Of a stretch of DNA of 41,082 nt, positions 16,007-26,086 are shown one piece after another (positions within the stretch are counted from its first letter, which is position 1; each line of letters begins with the position of its first letter). The DNA comes from an uncultured Bacteroidota bacterium. Lineage in GTDB: Bacteria; Bacteroidota; Bacteroidia; Chitinophagales; Saprospiraceae. The stretch lies in the NCBI GenBank assembly GCA_903836265.1, contig CAILQK010000277.1, forward strand, positions 1 to 41,082, written 5' to 3'. The position numbers and the translations under genes are program-made. The notes under the pieces are model-generated. The model saw only the letters and a program-made list of their open reading frames with translations. It was not told where the DNA came from and made no database searches.

Positions 16007-17248
16007 TTAATCCTTGCCCTCCGTTACGCGGCGCCAAAGTTCGGCAAAGGACTGCTTATTTTCTTCCATGTGCTCCCGGTTGCGGTTGTTTTGTTTCACA
16101 TCCCACTCGCCTTTTTCATTTTTGAACAGCAGAAACGGGAAAACATAGTTGTTGCCTCGCAGGGTTTCACCCATTATTCCGAACCGGAGGTCGTTTACCT
16201 GCAGGGTATCGCCATTGTAGGGGAGTACGTTGTAGTACCCGTCCGAGAACCAGCGCAGGAACCGGCCAGCCCGGTCGTCGGCCGGAATATGGCTCATCAG
16301 GTGATGGTTTTTGGGAATAACCGAAAATTGCCCGATTTTTCTCTCCCGATCATTGAATCCGTACAGTGCGAAGTAGTATGCGGTGTCGCCTTCTGCTGTA
16401 CCCGCCCATACAATATTGTTGAAAATGGTCGGATTGGTGTAGATACGCGAATACTGTATGCCCTGTTCTTTCAGTGAGGCCTCAAAGGCATTGACTACAA
16501 TCCATTTATGCCATACCGTGTAAAAAAGGATATAGCCACAGAACCAGGCGATGCCGAGCCAGTTGGTGAGGGCTCTTTTGCTGTTTTCACGGTTGAAGCG
16601 GGTGGCAAGCAGCAGAAAAGCCAGAAAGGGCAGGGTAGCGATCGGATCCACTACAGACACTGTGCACCACTGTACCCGCAGGTCGTCGAACGGCTGAAAC
16701 ACCTGCGTACCCCAGCTCGTAAAGCAGTCGAGCAGCGGATGTGTAGCTATACTCCAGAAAAACACGGCCACCCAGGTTCTGTAATCTGTATTGACGGGTG
16801 ACAGCTCGCGTTTCCAGTAGTCGCGCCACAACCGGTAAGCGAACAGCGCACCCAGCACAAGCGTGGGAATCAGGATTTGCCACCTGAGCCCTTCGCCAAG
16901 GGCTACCGGAATAAAGTTGATACCCACGGCCGCGCCCAGATAAAACAACAGCCAGATGGACATCAGAGCGCCCTTGTAGCCTTTTCTCTGGTGTATTCGC
17001 TCGTCGTAAAACCATCTGACCAACCAGGCCAGTACCCATGGCGCCAGCATACTGAACAGGATAGAGTGCATGAAGCCCCTGTGAAACGAAGTGCCCGTAA
17101 TTTCATCGGTGAACAGACCGGCAAGTACGTCCAGATCGGGTATGGTGCCGCCTACTGCGCCCCATACCATGGCCCGATTGCCTATTTTTTTTCCGGCGAC
17201 TGCCTCGCCGCAGGCCGCACCCAACACTATCTGAGTAAGTGAATCCAT
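16007..17248 (-). CDS. YdjM/DUF457-type membrane-bound metal-dependent hydrolase-like protein
   Basis: This 413-residue polytopic membrane protein begins MDSLTQIVLGAACGEAVAGKK, a hallmark start of the YdjM-type family. Conserved His/Asp positions follow: GTIPDLDVLAG, SFHRGFMHS, and SIATHPLLDCFTSWGTQ, which together look like a metal site within the membrane. About five to six hydrophobic helices fill the N-terminal 290 residues. The last 120 residues form a soluble domain without recognisable motif. A longer reading frame begins at 17344, but ATG 17248 matches the family. The biochemical activity of this family is poorly defined, so I give only the family name. It is upstream of and probably co-transcribed with cdsA. 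Confidence 0.85.
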   Translation of the reverse strand: MDSLTQIVLGAACGEAVAGKKIGNRAMVWGAVGGTIPDLDVLAGLFTDEITGTSFHRGFMHSILFSMLAPWVLAWLVRWFYDERIHQRKGYKGALMSIWLLFYLGAAVGINFIPVALGEGLRWQILIPTLVLGALFAYRLWRDYWKRELSPVNTDYRTWVAVFFWSIATHPLLDCFTSWGTQVFQPFDDLRVQWCTVSVVDPIATLPFLAFLLLATRFNRENSKRALTNWLGIAWFCGYILFYTVWHKWIVVNAFEASLKEQGIQYSRIYTNPTIFNNIVWAGTAEGDTAYYFALYGFNDRERKIGQFSVIPKNHHLMSHIPADDRAGRFLRWFSDGYYNVLPYNGDTLQVNDLRFGIMGETLRGNNYVFPFLLFKNEKGEWDVKQNNRNREHMEENKQSFAELWRRVTEGKD

Positions 17249-17374
17249 GTAACTGACTGGTTTGCCATCGCTTTGGCGGCGCAAAATACGCATATTGGCG
17301 CACGCTCCGCAGTGAAAGCACACAGAACGCCAAAGAGCGACCAACGGTTTTCATACAGGGTATAAAATGATCTT

Positions 17375-17382
17375 TATATTTG
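17375..17382 (+). promoter_or_regulatory. Candidate -7 box of the BNR/LamG gene
   Basis: TATATTTG is an exact TAnnTTTG match, 27 bases before ATG 17410. No TTTG is seen at the usual -33 position. Confidence 0.45.
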
Positions 17383-17409
17383 CCCTTCATCATTTTCAAC
17401 CGGCTCAAT

Positions 17410-20400
17410 ATGAGATTGCTCGCCCTGCTCCCCATTTTTCTCGTGCTTCATCTTTCTGCCCAGCAGAAACCTGAATCGGTTCATCTGGGTCCCGATGCCC
17501 CCGAATGGATAAACATGATGGTATCCGATCATCCCAATGTCCTTGAAATTCAGCAGGCGTACAATAACTATTACGAGTCAAACCCCTTCGAAAAAAACAG
17601 CTATACCCAGTTTTACAAACGCTGGATGCAGTGGGCGCGCCCGCTCATGCAGGGCGACGGAACAATTCATGAACCATCGGTGGAGGAAATGAATGCGGAG
17701 GAGAAACAGCGCCTGCTCCTGCGCGCACAGGAGGCTCAGCAGCGTGGAGGGGCAGCAGGCTGGACGTTCGCGGGGCCCAGACAGACGTTCGATACAGACG
17801 GCCAGACAATCGTTACCTGGCAGACGAATATTTACTCCATTGCGGTGGCTCCTTCCAGTCCGAATGTCCTGTACGCAGGGGGCGAAGCAGGCGGCCTCTG
17901 GAAAACTGCCGACAAAGGCATGAACTGGTCGCTGCTCACGGCCGGAATCACGCACGGAGCATTCGGAGCAGTCGCCGTGCACCCCAACGACCCGAATACT
18001 GTTTACGCCGGAACGGGCGGAAAAATCATCAAAAGTACCGACGGCGGTATCACCTGGACGAACGCCTATACAGAAAATAATCTCTGGACAAACGAACTGG
18101 CCATCAAACCCGATCAGCCTGATGTGGTGCTGGTAGCTACCGATCAGGGTTTGATCAGAACAACCAACGGGGGTGCCAGCTGGACGAAAATACACGTGCA
18201 GCAAACCTGGACGGTCAAGTTCAAACCCGGTACACCTTCAACGGTATTCACCGTCAGGAAAAGTGGCTCGGGGTCCGACTTCAGGGTTTCCACAGATGCA
18301 GGTGCCACGTTTGCCAACGCCGGTACAGGCTGGTGGGCACCCGGCGCCGGACAGTCGGTAACCGGGGCAATTATAGCCGTGTGCCCCTCAAGCCCCTCGA
18401 AAGTGTATGCCTACCTGTGCGGTGAAGGTGGAAATCTGGGCGGATATATCGGTGTTTTCAAAAGCGTAAATGACGGCGCCAGCTGGACGAATACCAATCC
18501 GTTCAACAATATCGGACAGCCTTACTCCATTCCCAACCATACCAATCTGATGGATGCCAATGGGGTTGACTGGTTCACACAGGGTTTTTACGACATGGCG
18601 ATTGTTGTGAACCCCAATAACGATAACCAGCTGATTGCCGGAGGTTGCTCCTGGTTTAAAAGCAATAATGGAGGTCAGACGTGGGAACCACTCGGCGGCT
18701 ATGTTGGCGGACTGTCGTGGAGTCATCCGGATATTCAGGCACTGACTGCCATCGGAAACGACCTGTGGATTACCTCGGATGGTGGTATCAACTACTCTCC
18801 CGACTTTGGTGCTTCCATGGACGCCCGCATGAACGGTATTTCCGGCTCCGACAACTGGGGCTTTGATGCCGGCTGGAATGAGGACGTACTGGTGGGTGGC
18901 CGTTATCACAACGGGAATATGGCCTGGCATGAGTCCTTCCCGGAAGGAAAATTTTACCGGATGGGTGGCGCGGAGGCAGCTACCGGGTATGTCAATCCGG
19001 GTGATGCACGAAAGACCTACCACTCTGACATTGGCGGTTACCGTCTGAAGGGCGGATTCAAGGATGGCGTGAGCTATTTTCCGGTTGGGCTGTTCCCCAA
19101 CGAATCTTATGCCTACTACGCCAACTCTGAAATGGTGTGGGATCCGCGCTGCTGGAATATCGTTTATCTCGGAAACGGAAATAAAATATGGAAGAGTAGC
19201 GACGGTGGCACTTCATTCGCTGCCCTCTACACCTTCCCGGGAAACAGCGACAATGCAGTTTATGATATTGAAGTGAGCCGCTCCAATCCGGAAGTTATCT
19301 ATTGCTCACAGTGGGATGGAACCGACGATGCCATGTGGCGCAGTAACAACGGCGGCAAAACATGGACGCAGCTGACCAAGCTCCCGCTGCCCAACAACAA
19401 CGACCGGGTTAAACTGGCACTGAGCGCCGAAAATGAGAATGTCCTCTGGGCATCGGTAAGTTATGGCTCCAATGGCAGGAAAATATATAAAACAACCGAC
19501 GGCGGTGTATCGTGGGTAAATCTGACCACTCCGATTCTGAATAATATACGGATCACAAATATTATGGCCCAGTACGGTACCGATGGTGGTGTTTATCTGG
19601 GTACCAATGCAGGGGTGTTTTACCGGAATAACAGTATGGCAGACTGGCAGCCCTACAGCACGGCCCTCCCGCTTTCTGCGGAAACAAACCGCCTTAAACC
19701 CTTTTATCGCGACGGAAAAATCAGAAACGGCACCTGGGGATTTGGCGTCTGGGAGGCGCCCCTGTTCGAGCCCTCGCAGATCATCGTGCAGCCTATGGCC
19801 AGTGCACTGGAAACAGGTTGCAGCAGGGATACCGTTTATTTCGACGATTATTCGGTACTGAATCATGACGGTGCCACATGGGAATGGTCTTTCAGTCCCG
19901 CGCCCCGGTGGGCGAGCGATGGGCATGCGCGCAACCCCAAAGTGGTTTTCGGCGAGTCCGGTGTTTACACGGCAACGCTGACGGTCAATGGTACCTATTC
20001 CGGTTCCCTGACGATCCGTGTAAACGACGCCTGTCGGGCCGACACCATACCCGGTTCGGCAGTCACGCTCGGCGGCAACAGTTCGGAAGATTATGTGGCA
20101 CTGCCGCCGCTGAACATCAACACCAACACGATCACCGTGACTGCCTGGATCAAACCGGACGGGATTCAGCCGGACTACAGTTCCATCTTCATGCACGATG
20201 GAGCTACTGCGGGCTTCAATTTTCTGCCCGGATCAAACCAGATTGGCTACCACTGGCCCAATGGCGCCTGGTGGTGGAACAGCGGCCTGACGGCTCCCGC
20301 CGGACAGTGGAGCCACGTGGCCATGGTTGCTGACCCCACAGGTATCACGATCTATGTCAATGGGAAAGGGGCCAGGCACAATTTCACTGTTCCTGCGGTC

Positions 20401-21405
20401 AATTTTGACTCGGGCAACCGGCTGGGCAACTACAAGGGCTGGGGCGGTCGCTTTGTCAAGGGTACCATAGACGAAGTATGTGTTTACAATAAATCACTGA
20501 CACAGGCTGAAATCAGAGAACTGATGCACCTGACCAAAGATCCGGCGCAGTTCCCCGAACTGGTCAGCTATTACCAGTTCAACGAACCGGCTGGGCCGGC
20601 ACTCGACAAGGTTGGTATCCGTCATGGATCGCTGGTGGGGCCCACAGTCAAAAGGGAACGCTCCACGGCACCTGCAGGCAAGGGCGTCAGTTCGCGAAGG
20701 AATGTGGTGGCAGGCAAAAAGCGCTATCCATTCGGAGATACGGGTCTCACACTGGAGTTCCCCGCACAGGGCGCCTATCCGAACGGTGAAGTGGTGGTAT
20801 CGCGCCTGAGTGTGATACCTGATACCCTTCCTGATATACCGGCCAGTCAGTTTTCCGATTACTGGATACTGCATAATTTTGGCTCCAGCGGCACTTTCGT
20901 GGCACCTTCCGCAGTGAATTTTGGCCAGACGGGCGGTTTGCCCGCGGATGCAGGCAACAACTGCAAACTCTGGCGCCGCGATGCACTGGCGCACGGTCCC
21001 GTGTGGCAATATCTCGACAACAGCGACGAGGTGACTCCGGGATTGCAATCTGATATAACTTTCAGGGCTGGCAATCAGGTGACCCAATCCGGACAATTCT
21101 GGCTGGAGGTACCGGGCGGCGCCCGTGAAAACAGCATTCAGACGAGGAGCCGGGAAGATCGGGAGGTGTCTCCGGATATCCGTGTGTTTCCCAATCCGGC
21201 GCCGTCTCAGGGCTTGCTGCAGCTTTCGTGCGACAGTCAGGAGCCCTGTGTGTTCCGGCTCTTCAATGAAAAAGGCCAGCAGGTTCGGAAAATGGTGTTC
21301 AGCACTGCCGGAACACTGCCACTGGAGAACATACCTGCGGGTGTTTACGCCTACAGGGTGGAAAACGGACAATTCATGCGACTGGGCAGGCTGGTGGTGG
21401 AGTAG
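17410..21405 (+). CDS. T9SS type A-sorted extracellular protein with BNR/sortilin-like repeats, PKD and LamG domains
   Basis: This 1331-residue secreted protein starts with a signal peptide (MRLLALLPIFLVLHLSAQ). Residues about 120-770 contain many BNR/VPS10-like blades, recognisable by repeats such as KTADKGMNWS, KSTDGGITW, RTTNGGASW, KSNNGGQTW, RSNNGGKTW and KTTDGGVSW, each following a YAG- or LW-type strand. This suggests beta-propellers. A PKD-like stretch (FGESGVYTATLTVNG) is near 855-870, and a LamG/concanavalin domain (ITVTAWIKPDG, IDEVCVYNKSLTQAEIREL) at about 905-1035. The C-terminus (from about 1255, VFPNPAPSQG, ending GRLVVE) is a T9SS type A sorting domain. The natural ligand is unknown; a surface binding or glycan-related role is inference. 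ATG 17410 is chosen because it yields the signal peptide directly. Confidence 0.9.
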   Translation: MRLLALLPIFLVLHLSAQQKPESVHLGPDAPEWINMMVSDHPNVLEIQQAYNNYYESNPFEKNSYTQFYKRWMQWARPLMQGDGTIHEPSVEEMNAEEKQRLLLRAQEAQQRGGAAGWTFAGPRQTFDTDGQTIVTWQTNIYSIAVAPSSPNVLYAGGEAGGLWKTADKGMNWSLLTAGITHGAFGAVAVHPNDPNTVYAGTGGKIIKSTDGGITWTNAYTENNLWTNELAIKPDQPDVVLVATDQGLIRTTNGGASWTKIHVQQTWTVKFKPGTPSTVFTVRKSGSGSDFRVSTDAGATFANAGTGWWAPGAGQSVTGAIIAVCPSSPSKVYAYLCGEGGNLGGYIGVFKSVNDGASWTNTNPFNNIGQPYSIPNHTNLMDANGVDWFTQGFYDMAIVVNPNNDNQLIAGGCSWFKSNNGGQTWEPLGGYVGGLSWSHPDIQALTAIGNDLWITSDGGINYSPDFGASMDARMNGISGSDNWGFDAGWNEDVLVGGRYHNGNMAWHESFPEGKFYRMGGAEAATGYVNPGDARKTYHSDIGGYRLKGGFKDGVSYFPVGLFPNESYAYYANSEMVWDPRCWNIVYLGNGNKIWKSSDGGTSFAALYTFPGNSDNAVYDIEVSRSNPEVIYCSQWDGTDDAMWRSNNGGKTWTQLTKLPLPNNNDRVKLALSAENENVLWASVSYGSNGRKIYKTTDGGVSWVNLTTPILNNIRITNIMAQYGTDGGVYLGTNAGVFYRNNSMADWQPYSTALPLSAETNRLKPFYRDGKIRNGTWGFGVWEAPLFEPSQIIVQPMASALETGCSRDTVYFDDYSVLNHDGATWEWSFSPAPRWASDGHARNPKVVFGESGVYTATLTVNGTYSGSLTIRVNDACRADTIPGSAVTLGGNSSEDYVALPPLNINTNTITVTAWIKPDGIQPDYSSIFMHDGATAGFNFLPGSNQIGYHWPNGAWWWNSGLTAPAGQWSHVAMVADPTGITIYVNGKGARHNFTVPAVNFDSGNRLGNYKGWGGRFVKGTIDEVCVYNKSLTQAEIRELMHLTKDPAQFPELVSYYQFNEPAGPALDKVGIRHGSLVGPTVKRERSTAPAGKGVSSRRNVVAGKKRYPFGDTGLTLEFPAQGAYPNGEVVVSRLSVIPDTLPDIPASQFSDYWILHNFGSSGTFVAPSAVNFGQTGGLPADAGNNCKLWRRDALAHGPVWQYLDNSDEVTPGLQSDITFRAGNQVTQSGQFWLEVPGGARENSIQTRSREDREVSPDIRVFPNPAPSQGLLQLSCDSQEPCVFRLFNEKGQQVRKMVFSTAGTLPLENIPAGVYAYRVENGQFMRLGRLVVE

Positions 21406-21414
21406 AGTCGGGTG

Positions 21415-24400
21415 TCAGTTCACACCGCACTCTACTCCCAGCAATTCCATGGCTGCGATGAAGTCATTGCCTACGGTCACCTTTCTGGCACCGCTGGTGA
21501 AGGACAGTTTTTCCTTGTTCTGCCGGTCAATGAGTTCTATTTTCAGTGTGTGCTTGCCTTTGTGGGCCGAGCAGAGCTGTTCAATTTTGCCGAGCAGTTC
21601 GCGGGAGATTACCTCGACCGGGATTTTCAGCGTGATGGAACTTGTTTTCTCGTCGCCGACAGTTTCCAGCAATCTGACGTTATTGACCTTGAACTCAAAC
21701 TCGTCCGAGTTGTAGCGCTGCTTGTATTCTCCTTCAACATATACGATAGTGCCCTCTTCAAAAAATGTTTTGAATTTGGCATAGCTTTCCGAAAACATGG
21801 TGATTTCCAGCGATCCGGTATAGTCCTGTATGGTAAACCGGCCCCATCCGGTTCCTTTCTGACTGATACGGTGCTCTGCCTTGGTGACAAAACCGGCCAC
21901 ATTTACCTTTCTGCCCCGGTAATTCTCGACTTTTTCGAGGGGCGTGGCAAAGTTCTCCCATTCGTAGCGGAAATCATCAAGAGGGTGGCCGCTCAGATAG
22001 AGGCCTATTACTTCCCTTTCTTTTTGCAGTTTGAGAATAAGCCCCCATTCGGTTGCTTTGGGTACAGCCGGTTCCGGGATACTCACAGAGTCCGACAAAT
22101 CGCCGAACAGCGAGTTGGCCGACATGGTTTTGTCTTCCTGCCAGGCAGATCCGTATTTGAGCAGTCGCTCGAGAAAAGGAACTTCTTTTTCGTCTTCGGT
22201 GAAAAAGGTGGCTCGTGGCAGGCCGAAGCCGTCGAATGCTCCGGCATAAACCAGATTTTCCATAACCCGCTTGTTAATCGTGCGGAGGTTACAGCGGCGC
22301 ATGAAATCGAACAGATCGCGGAAAGGACCGCCTTTCTTGCGCTCTTCGATGAGCGATTCCACGGCAGCCTCGCCCACTCCCTTGACCGATCCCATGCCGT
22401 AGCGGATCTCGCCTCGCCTGTTTACGCCGAAATTGATCATGGATTCATTGACATCCGGCCCCTTTACGTTCAGTCCCATTCGCTTGCACTCCTCCAGGAA
22501 AAAAGTAGTTTTCTCAATATTTCCCTGCGAGTGGGTGAGTACCGATGCCATGTATTCGGAAGGGTAGTGTGCCTTCAGGTAAGCAGTCTGGTAGGCCACA
22601 AATGCGTAACAGGTAGAGTGCGACTTGTTGAAGGCATAAGATGCGAATGCCTCCCAGTCTGTCCATATTTTTTCCAGTTTGTCGGCCGGGTGGCCCTTGG
22701 CTACCGCACCGGTTACAAACTGTCCCTTCATTTTGTCCAGTACAGCTTTTTGCTTTTTGCCCATGGCCTTTCGAAGCACATCGGCATCGCCCTTGGAGAA
22801 GCCGGCCAGTTTTTGTGCCAGCAACATGATCTGCTCCTGATAGACAGAGATACCCAGCGTTTCCTTCAGATATTCCTCCATTTCGGGAAGATCATAGGTA
22901 ATGGCTTCGCGCCCGTGCTTGCGCGCGATGAAGTTGGGTATGTATTCGAGCGGACCCGGGCGATAGAGTGCGTTCATGGCGATCAGGTCGTCGAACTTGT
23001 CGGGCTTCAGTTCGCGCAGGTATTTCTGCATGCCAGCACTTTCGAACTGGAAAGTGCCGTTCGTTTCCCCGCGCTGGTACAGTTCGTACGTTTTCTGATC
23101 GTCAAGCGGAATAGTGTCAATATCAATCCTGACACCGTGATTCTGTTCGATCATCCGCAGGGCATCACGTATGATCGTGAGCGTCTTCAGCCCCAGGAAG
23201 TCCATTTTGATAACACCGGCGTCTTCGATGGTACTGCCTTCGTACTGGGTAACCAGCAGATCGGAGTCCTTTGCGGTACAAACGGGAATGATTTCCGTCA
23301 GTTCCTTTGGGGCAATGATGATACCTGCTGCATGTATGCCTGTCCCGCGGACAGATCCTTCCAGGACAAGTGCCTCCCGCAGTACGGTACTTTCCAGCGT
23401 ACCTCCGGCCTCCATGTATTCACGCAGGCGCTTGCAGTTTTCCAGGTCTTCGGTGACGAGACTCTCTTTTTCAGCCAGTGAGCCATCCCCGTGTATGGGC
23501 GCTGTAAGTACCCGTTTCAGGGAAATACCCGGTTTGTCGGGCACAAGCTTGGCCAGTGCGTTCGACTGGTCGAGCGGCAGATCAAGTACACGCGCGACAT
23601 CCTTGATAGACATTTTGGCTGCCATCGTACCATAAGTTACGATTTGTGCCACCTGTTGTTTCCCGTATTTGTCCACCACATAGTCAATCACCTTCTGTCG
23701 GCCTTCGTCGTCAAAGTCCGTATCAATATCGGGCATTGATTTCCTGTCCGGATTGAGAAAGCGTTCGAACAGCAGCTGGTATTTGATTGGATCAATGTTG
23801 GTGATACCTATACAGTAGGCCACCGCGCTGCCGGCTGCGGAACCGCGGCCTGGTCCTACGAACACGCCCAGATCCCTGCCAGCCTGGATGAAGTCGGAAA
23901 CGATCAGAAAGTAGCCGGCGAACCCCATCGTTTTGATGGTATTCAGTTCAAAATTTAGGCGTTCTTCCACTTCGGGAGTGATTTCCCGGTAGCGTTCCCG
24001 GGCGCCTTCAAAGGTGATGTGTCGCAGATAGTCATCCTGCGTCAGGAATTCCCGGGGTATGACGAAATTGGGGAGAAGAATGTCCTGTTTCAGTTTCAGG
24101 TGCTCGCACTTGTCCACAATTTCGAGCGTGTTGTCGAGGGCCTGCGGCACATCGTGAAACAGCGCTCCCATTTCGGCCTGCGTTTTGAAGTAGAACTGAT
24201 CGTTCCAGAAGGCGAAACGGCCACCCTTCATGACGGTGCCTTCATCAATGAACTCGCGGATCGGCGGTGTGGCCTGCTTTTCTCCGGTATTGATACAAAG
24301 CAGGATATCGTGCGCGTTGGCATCTTTTTGATCAACGTAGTGCGAGTCATTCGTACAGATCGTCTTGACGTTGTATTCTTTGGCCCATCGCAACAGCACT

Positions 24401-24969
24401 TCATTTACCTGATCCTGTTCGGCCATCTGGTGGCGCTGAATTTCGATGTAATAATCTTCGCCGAACAGATCGAGCCACCATTCGAACTCCTTTCGCGCCT
24501 CCTGTTCACCTTTTTTCAGGATGGCCTGGGGTACCATGGCACCAATACAGCAGGAGGTAGCAATCAGCCCTTCATGGTATTGAAGGATCAGCTCCTTGTC
24601 GATACGCGGATATTTGCCGTACAGCCCCTCCATGTAACCGATTGAGCACAGCTTGACCAGATTCTTGTATCCTTCCGCGTTTTTGGCCAGAAAGAGCTGG
24701 TGAAAGCGCCTGTCTTTGTCCTCCTTGGTAAAAGAGCGGCGGTGGCGATCCTGTACCACATAGAACTCACAGCCCACAATAGGCTTGACCCCTTCGTGTT
24801 TGGCTGCTTCCGCCACGAACTGAAACACCCCGAACATATTACCGTGGTCGGTAATGGCCAGCGCTTTCATCCCGTCGGCCGCGGCTTTTTTGAAAAGACC
24901 TGGAATGGAGGCGGCTCCATCGAGCAGCGAAAACTGCGTATGGCAGTGAAGATGGGCGAAATTCGGCAT
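21415..24969 (-). CDS. dnaE: DNA polymerase III alpha subunit
   Basis: This 1184-residue protein is the catalytic replicative polymerase. The N-terminal PHP domain is shown by HLHCHTQFSLLDG and ITDHGNMFG. The polymerase active site PDIDTDFDDEGR has Asp416 and Asp418. The fingers/thumb and tandem HhH regions follow, with the OB-fold (KVNVAGFVTKAEHRIS, then GSLEITMF) near the C-terminus. Length is typical of the DnaE1 type. The frame extends upstream to 25050, but MPNFAHLHCHTQFSLL at 24969 is the conserved start, and a TAACTTTG promoter box (24999-25006) lies inside that extension. It ends nine bases from the convergent BNR/LamG gene. Nothing appears missing. Confidence 0.97.
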   Translation of the reverse strand: MPNFAHLHCHTQFSLLDGAASIPGLFKKAAADGMKALAITDHGNMFGVFQFVAEAAKHEGVKPIVGCEFYVVQDRHRRSFTKEDKDRRFHQLFLAKNAEGYKNLVKLCSIGYMEGLYGKYPRIDKELILQYHEGLIATSCCIGAMVPQAILKKGEQEARKEFEWWLDLFGEDYYIEIQRHQMAEQDQVNEVLLRWAKEYNVKTICTNDSHYVDQKDANAHDILLCINTGEKQATPPIREFIDEGTVMKGGRFAFWNDQFYFKTQAEMGALFHDVPQALDNTLEIVDKCEHLKLKQDILLPNFVIPREFLTQDDYLRHITFEGARERYREITPEVEERLNFELNTIKTMGFAGYFLIVSDFIQAGRDLGVFVGPGRGSAAGSAVAYCIGITNIDPIKYQLLFERFLNPDRKSMPDIDTDFDDEGRQKVIDYVVDKYGKQQVAQIVTYGTMAAKMSIKDVARVLDLPLDQSNALAKLVPDKPGISLKRVLTAPIHGDGSLAEKESLVTEDLENCKRLREYMEAGGTLESTVLREALVLEGSVRGTGIHAAGIIIAPKELTEIIPVCTAKDSDLLVTQYEGSTIEDAGVIKMDFLGLKTLTIIRDALRMIEQNHGVRIDIDTIPLDDQKTYELYQRGETNGTFQFESAGMQKYLRELKPDKFDDLIAMNALYRPGPLEYIPNFIARKHGREAITYDLPEMEEYLKETLGISVYQEQIMLLAQKLAGFSKGDADVLRKAMGKKQKAVLDKMKGQFVTGAVAKGHPADKLEKIWTDWEAFASYAFNKSHSTCYAFVAYQTAYLKAHYPSEYMASVLTHSQGNIEKTTFFLEECKRMGLNVKGPDVNESMINFGVNRRGEIRYGMGSVKGVGEAAVESLIEERKKGGPFRDLFDFMRRCNLRTINKRVMENLVYAGAFDGFGLPRATFFTEDEKEVPFLERLLKYGSAWQEDKTMSANSLFGDLSDSVSIPEPAVPKATEWGLILKLQKEREVIGLYLSGHPLDDFRYEWENFATPLEKVENYRGRKVNVAGFVTKAEHRISQKGTGWGRFTIQDYTGSLEITMFSESYAKFKTFFEEGTIVYVEGEYKQRYNSDEFEFKVNNVRLLETVGDEKTSSITLKIPVEVISRELLGKIEQLCSAHKGKHTLKIELIDRQNKEKLSFTSGARKVTVGNDFIAAMELLGVECGVN

Positions 24970-24998
24970 ATTGAGAGGGATATTTGTGTTGCTGCCGC

Positions 24999-25006
24999 CA
25001 AAGTTA
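24999..25006 (-). promoter_or_regulatory. Candidate -7 box for dnaE
   Basis: On the minus strand it reads TAACTTTG, an exact consensus match 30 bases before ATG 24969. It supports the shorter dnaE start. Confidence 0.5.
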
Positions 25007-25077
25007 CGTGATTCCCCGTAATCAGGAGAAGCGGACAGCAACTTCTTCAACTTTTTGTTGATAACTTTTGTGCCCCC

Positions 25078-26082
25078 TCACTTCACCGGCTCCAGTACAA
25101 TCTGTGTTTCAAAAACAGGCTTTTCGGTGACGGCCTCGATCTCGAGGGTAACGGTGATATCGTCTATCAGGTTGTCATTTTTCAGGGCAAAGAAATATGT
25201 GCCCTCCAGTGGTGTGTGTCTGCGCTGGACATCCACATTGATGTTTCCCTGGTAAACAAATGCCTGACAGGGCTCTTCTTTCGAAAATTTCTGCCAGTTT
25301 TCCCCGTCGGTAATGGCATAGGTCACATCCTCTCCGGTGGTGGAAATGGTCATGTCTATGGCCGCACCAAGTGCAAAGGCGGCGAGTGCCGTTTCGGGCT
25401 GAAAGGTAATCAGCTTCATGGAGCCGCTGCGGAGTGCCTGACTGAGTTTGCGGGCATCGAGCTGTCGTGCCTCACTGGCGCCCTGTCCCACCGAAATCCG
25501 GTAGGCCCATTGCCTGGTGCCGGGTGGCAACGTAAACTGCCATGCATTGACCGGGTTGGTTGTGTACATCTTTCTGGCGCTCACGCTTACCTGGCCGCTC
25601 ATGGAAACCATAACGGTGTCCACGCCTGTCTGTACACTTTTGCGCACCTCCCGGAAAGAAGGGAATTCACTCAGATCCCAGGGGACGGCAGTAGAGAAAC
25701 GGGTGGTTTCTTTGCCCGCAGGGGTGCGGTGCAGGGTGAAACGACATATTTTTTTTCCGGCCCCGCTTTCATTGAAACGCAGCAGATAAATACCTGTATG
25801 CGGAATACGGATGGTTTGCCTGGCAATGGAGTCGGTTTCATAGCTGCTGAAGATGGTACTCCCGGCAAATGGCAGAAACTCGACTGTTTTTATCTTTTTC
25901 CCGCCGAGTTCCGTGACGCCCAGCTCCACAGCATCGCCCTCTGCAAAGGCATATACGAAGGTATGCTGCCCATCCATCCGGAAAGTCTGATCCGCAACGG
26001 GAATTGTTTGCTGGGCCCCGCCGAAGAAGGGTAAATGAATATATGCGAGCAGTAAATATTGTCTCAGAACAGCTGGTTTCAT
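25078..26082 (-). CDS. Secreted protein of unknown function
   Basis: This 334-residue protein starts with a signal peptide (MKPAVLRQYLLLAYIHLPFFGGAQ). The rest looks like two or three beta-rich domains, with stretches such as HTGIYLLRFNESGAGKK and GTYFFALKNDNLIDDI that resemble jelly-roll or pre-peptidase-type strands. I do not recognise a named domain. There is no T9SS sorting domain and no lipobox, so it is likely periplasmic or released. The start lies four bases from the stop of the MFS gene upstream on the same strand, so the two are probably one operon. ATG 26082 is preferred over an in-frame ATG at 26103, which would sit inside the MFS gene. The function is open. Confidence 0.8.
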   Translation of the reverse strand: MKPAVLRQYLLLAYIHLPFFGGAQQTIPVADQTFRMDGQHTFVYAFAEGDAVELGVTELGGKKIKTVEFLPFAGSTIFSSYETDSIARQTIRIPHTGIYLLRFNESGAGKKICRFTLHRTPAGKETTRFSTAVPWDLSEFPSFREVRKSVQTGVDTVMVSMSGQVSVSARKMYTTNPVNAWQFTLPPGTRQWAYRISVGQGASEARQLDARKLSQALRSGSMKLITFQPETALAAFALGAAIDMTISTTGEDVTYAITDGENWQKFSKEEPCQAFVYQGNINVDVQRRHTPLEGTYFFALKNDNLIDDITVTLEIEAVTEKPVFETQIVLEPVK

Positions 26083-26086
26083 GTTT

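Noticed and set aside
21412-23481. Long open frame on the plus strand opposite dnaE
   Set aside because: It is a shadow of the dnaE coding sequence; it has no signal, no promoter and no recognisable domain. The same holds for the 477-codon frame opposite sdaA and those opposite cdsA and the YdjM-like gene.
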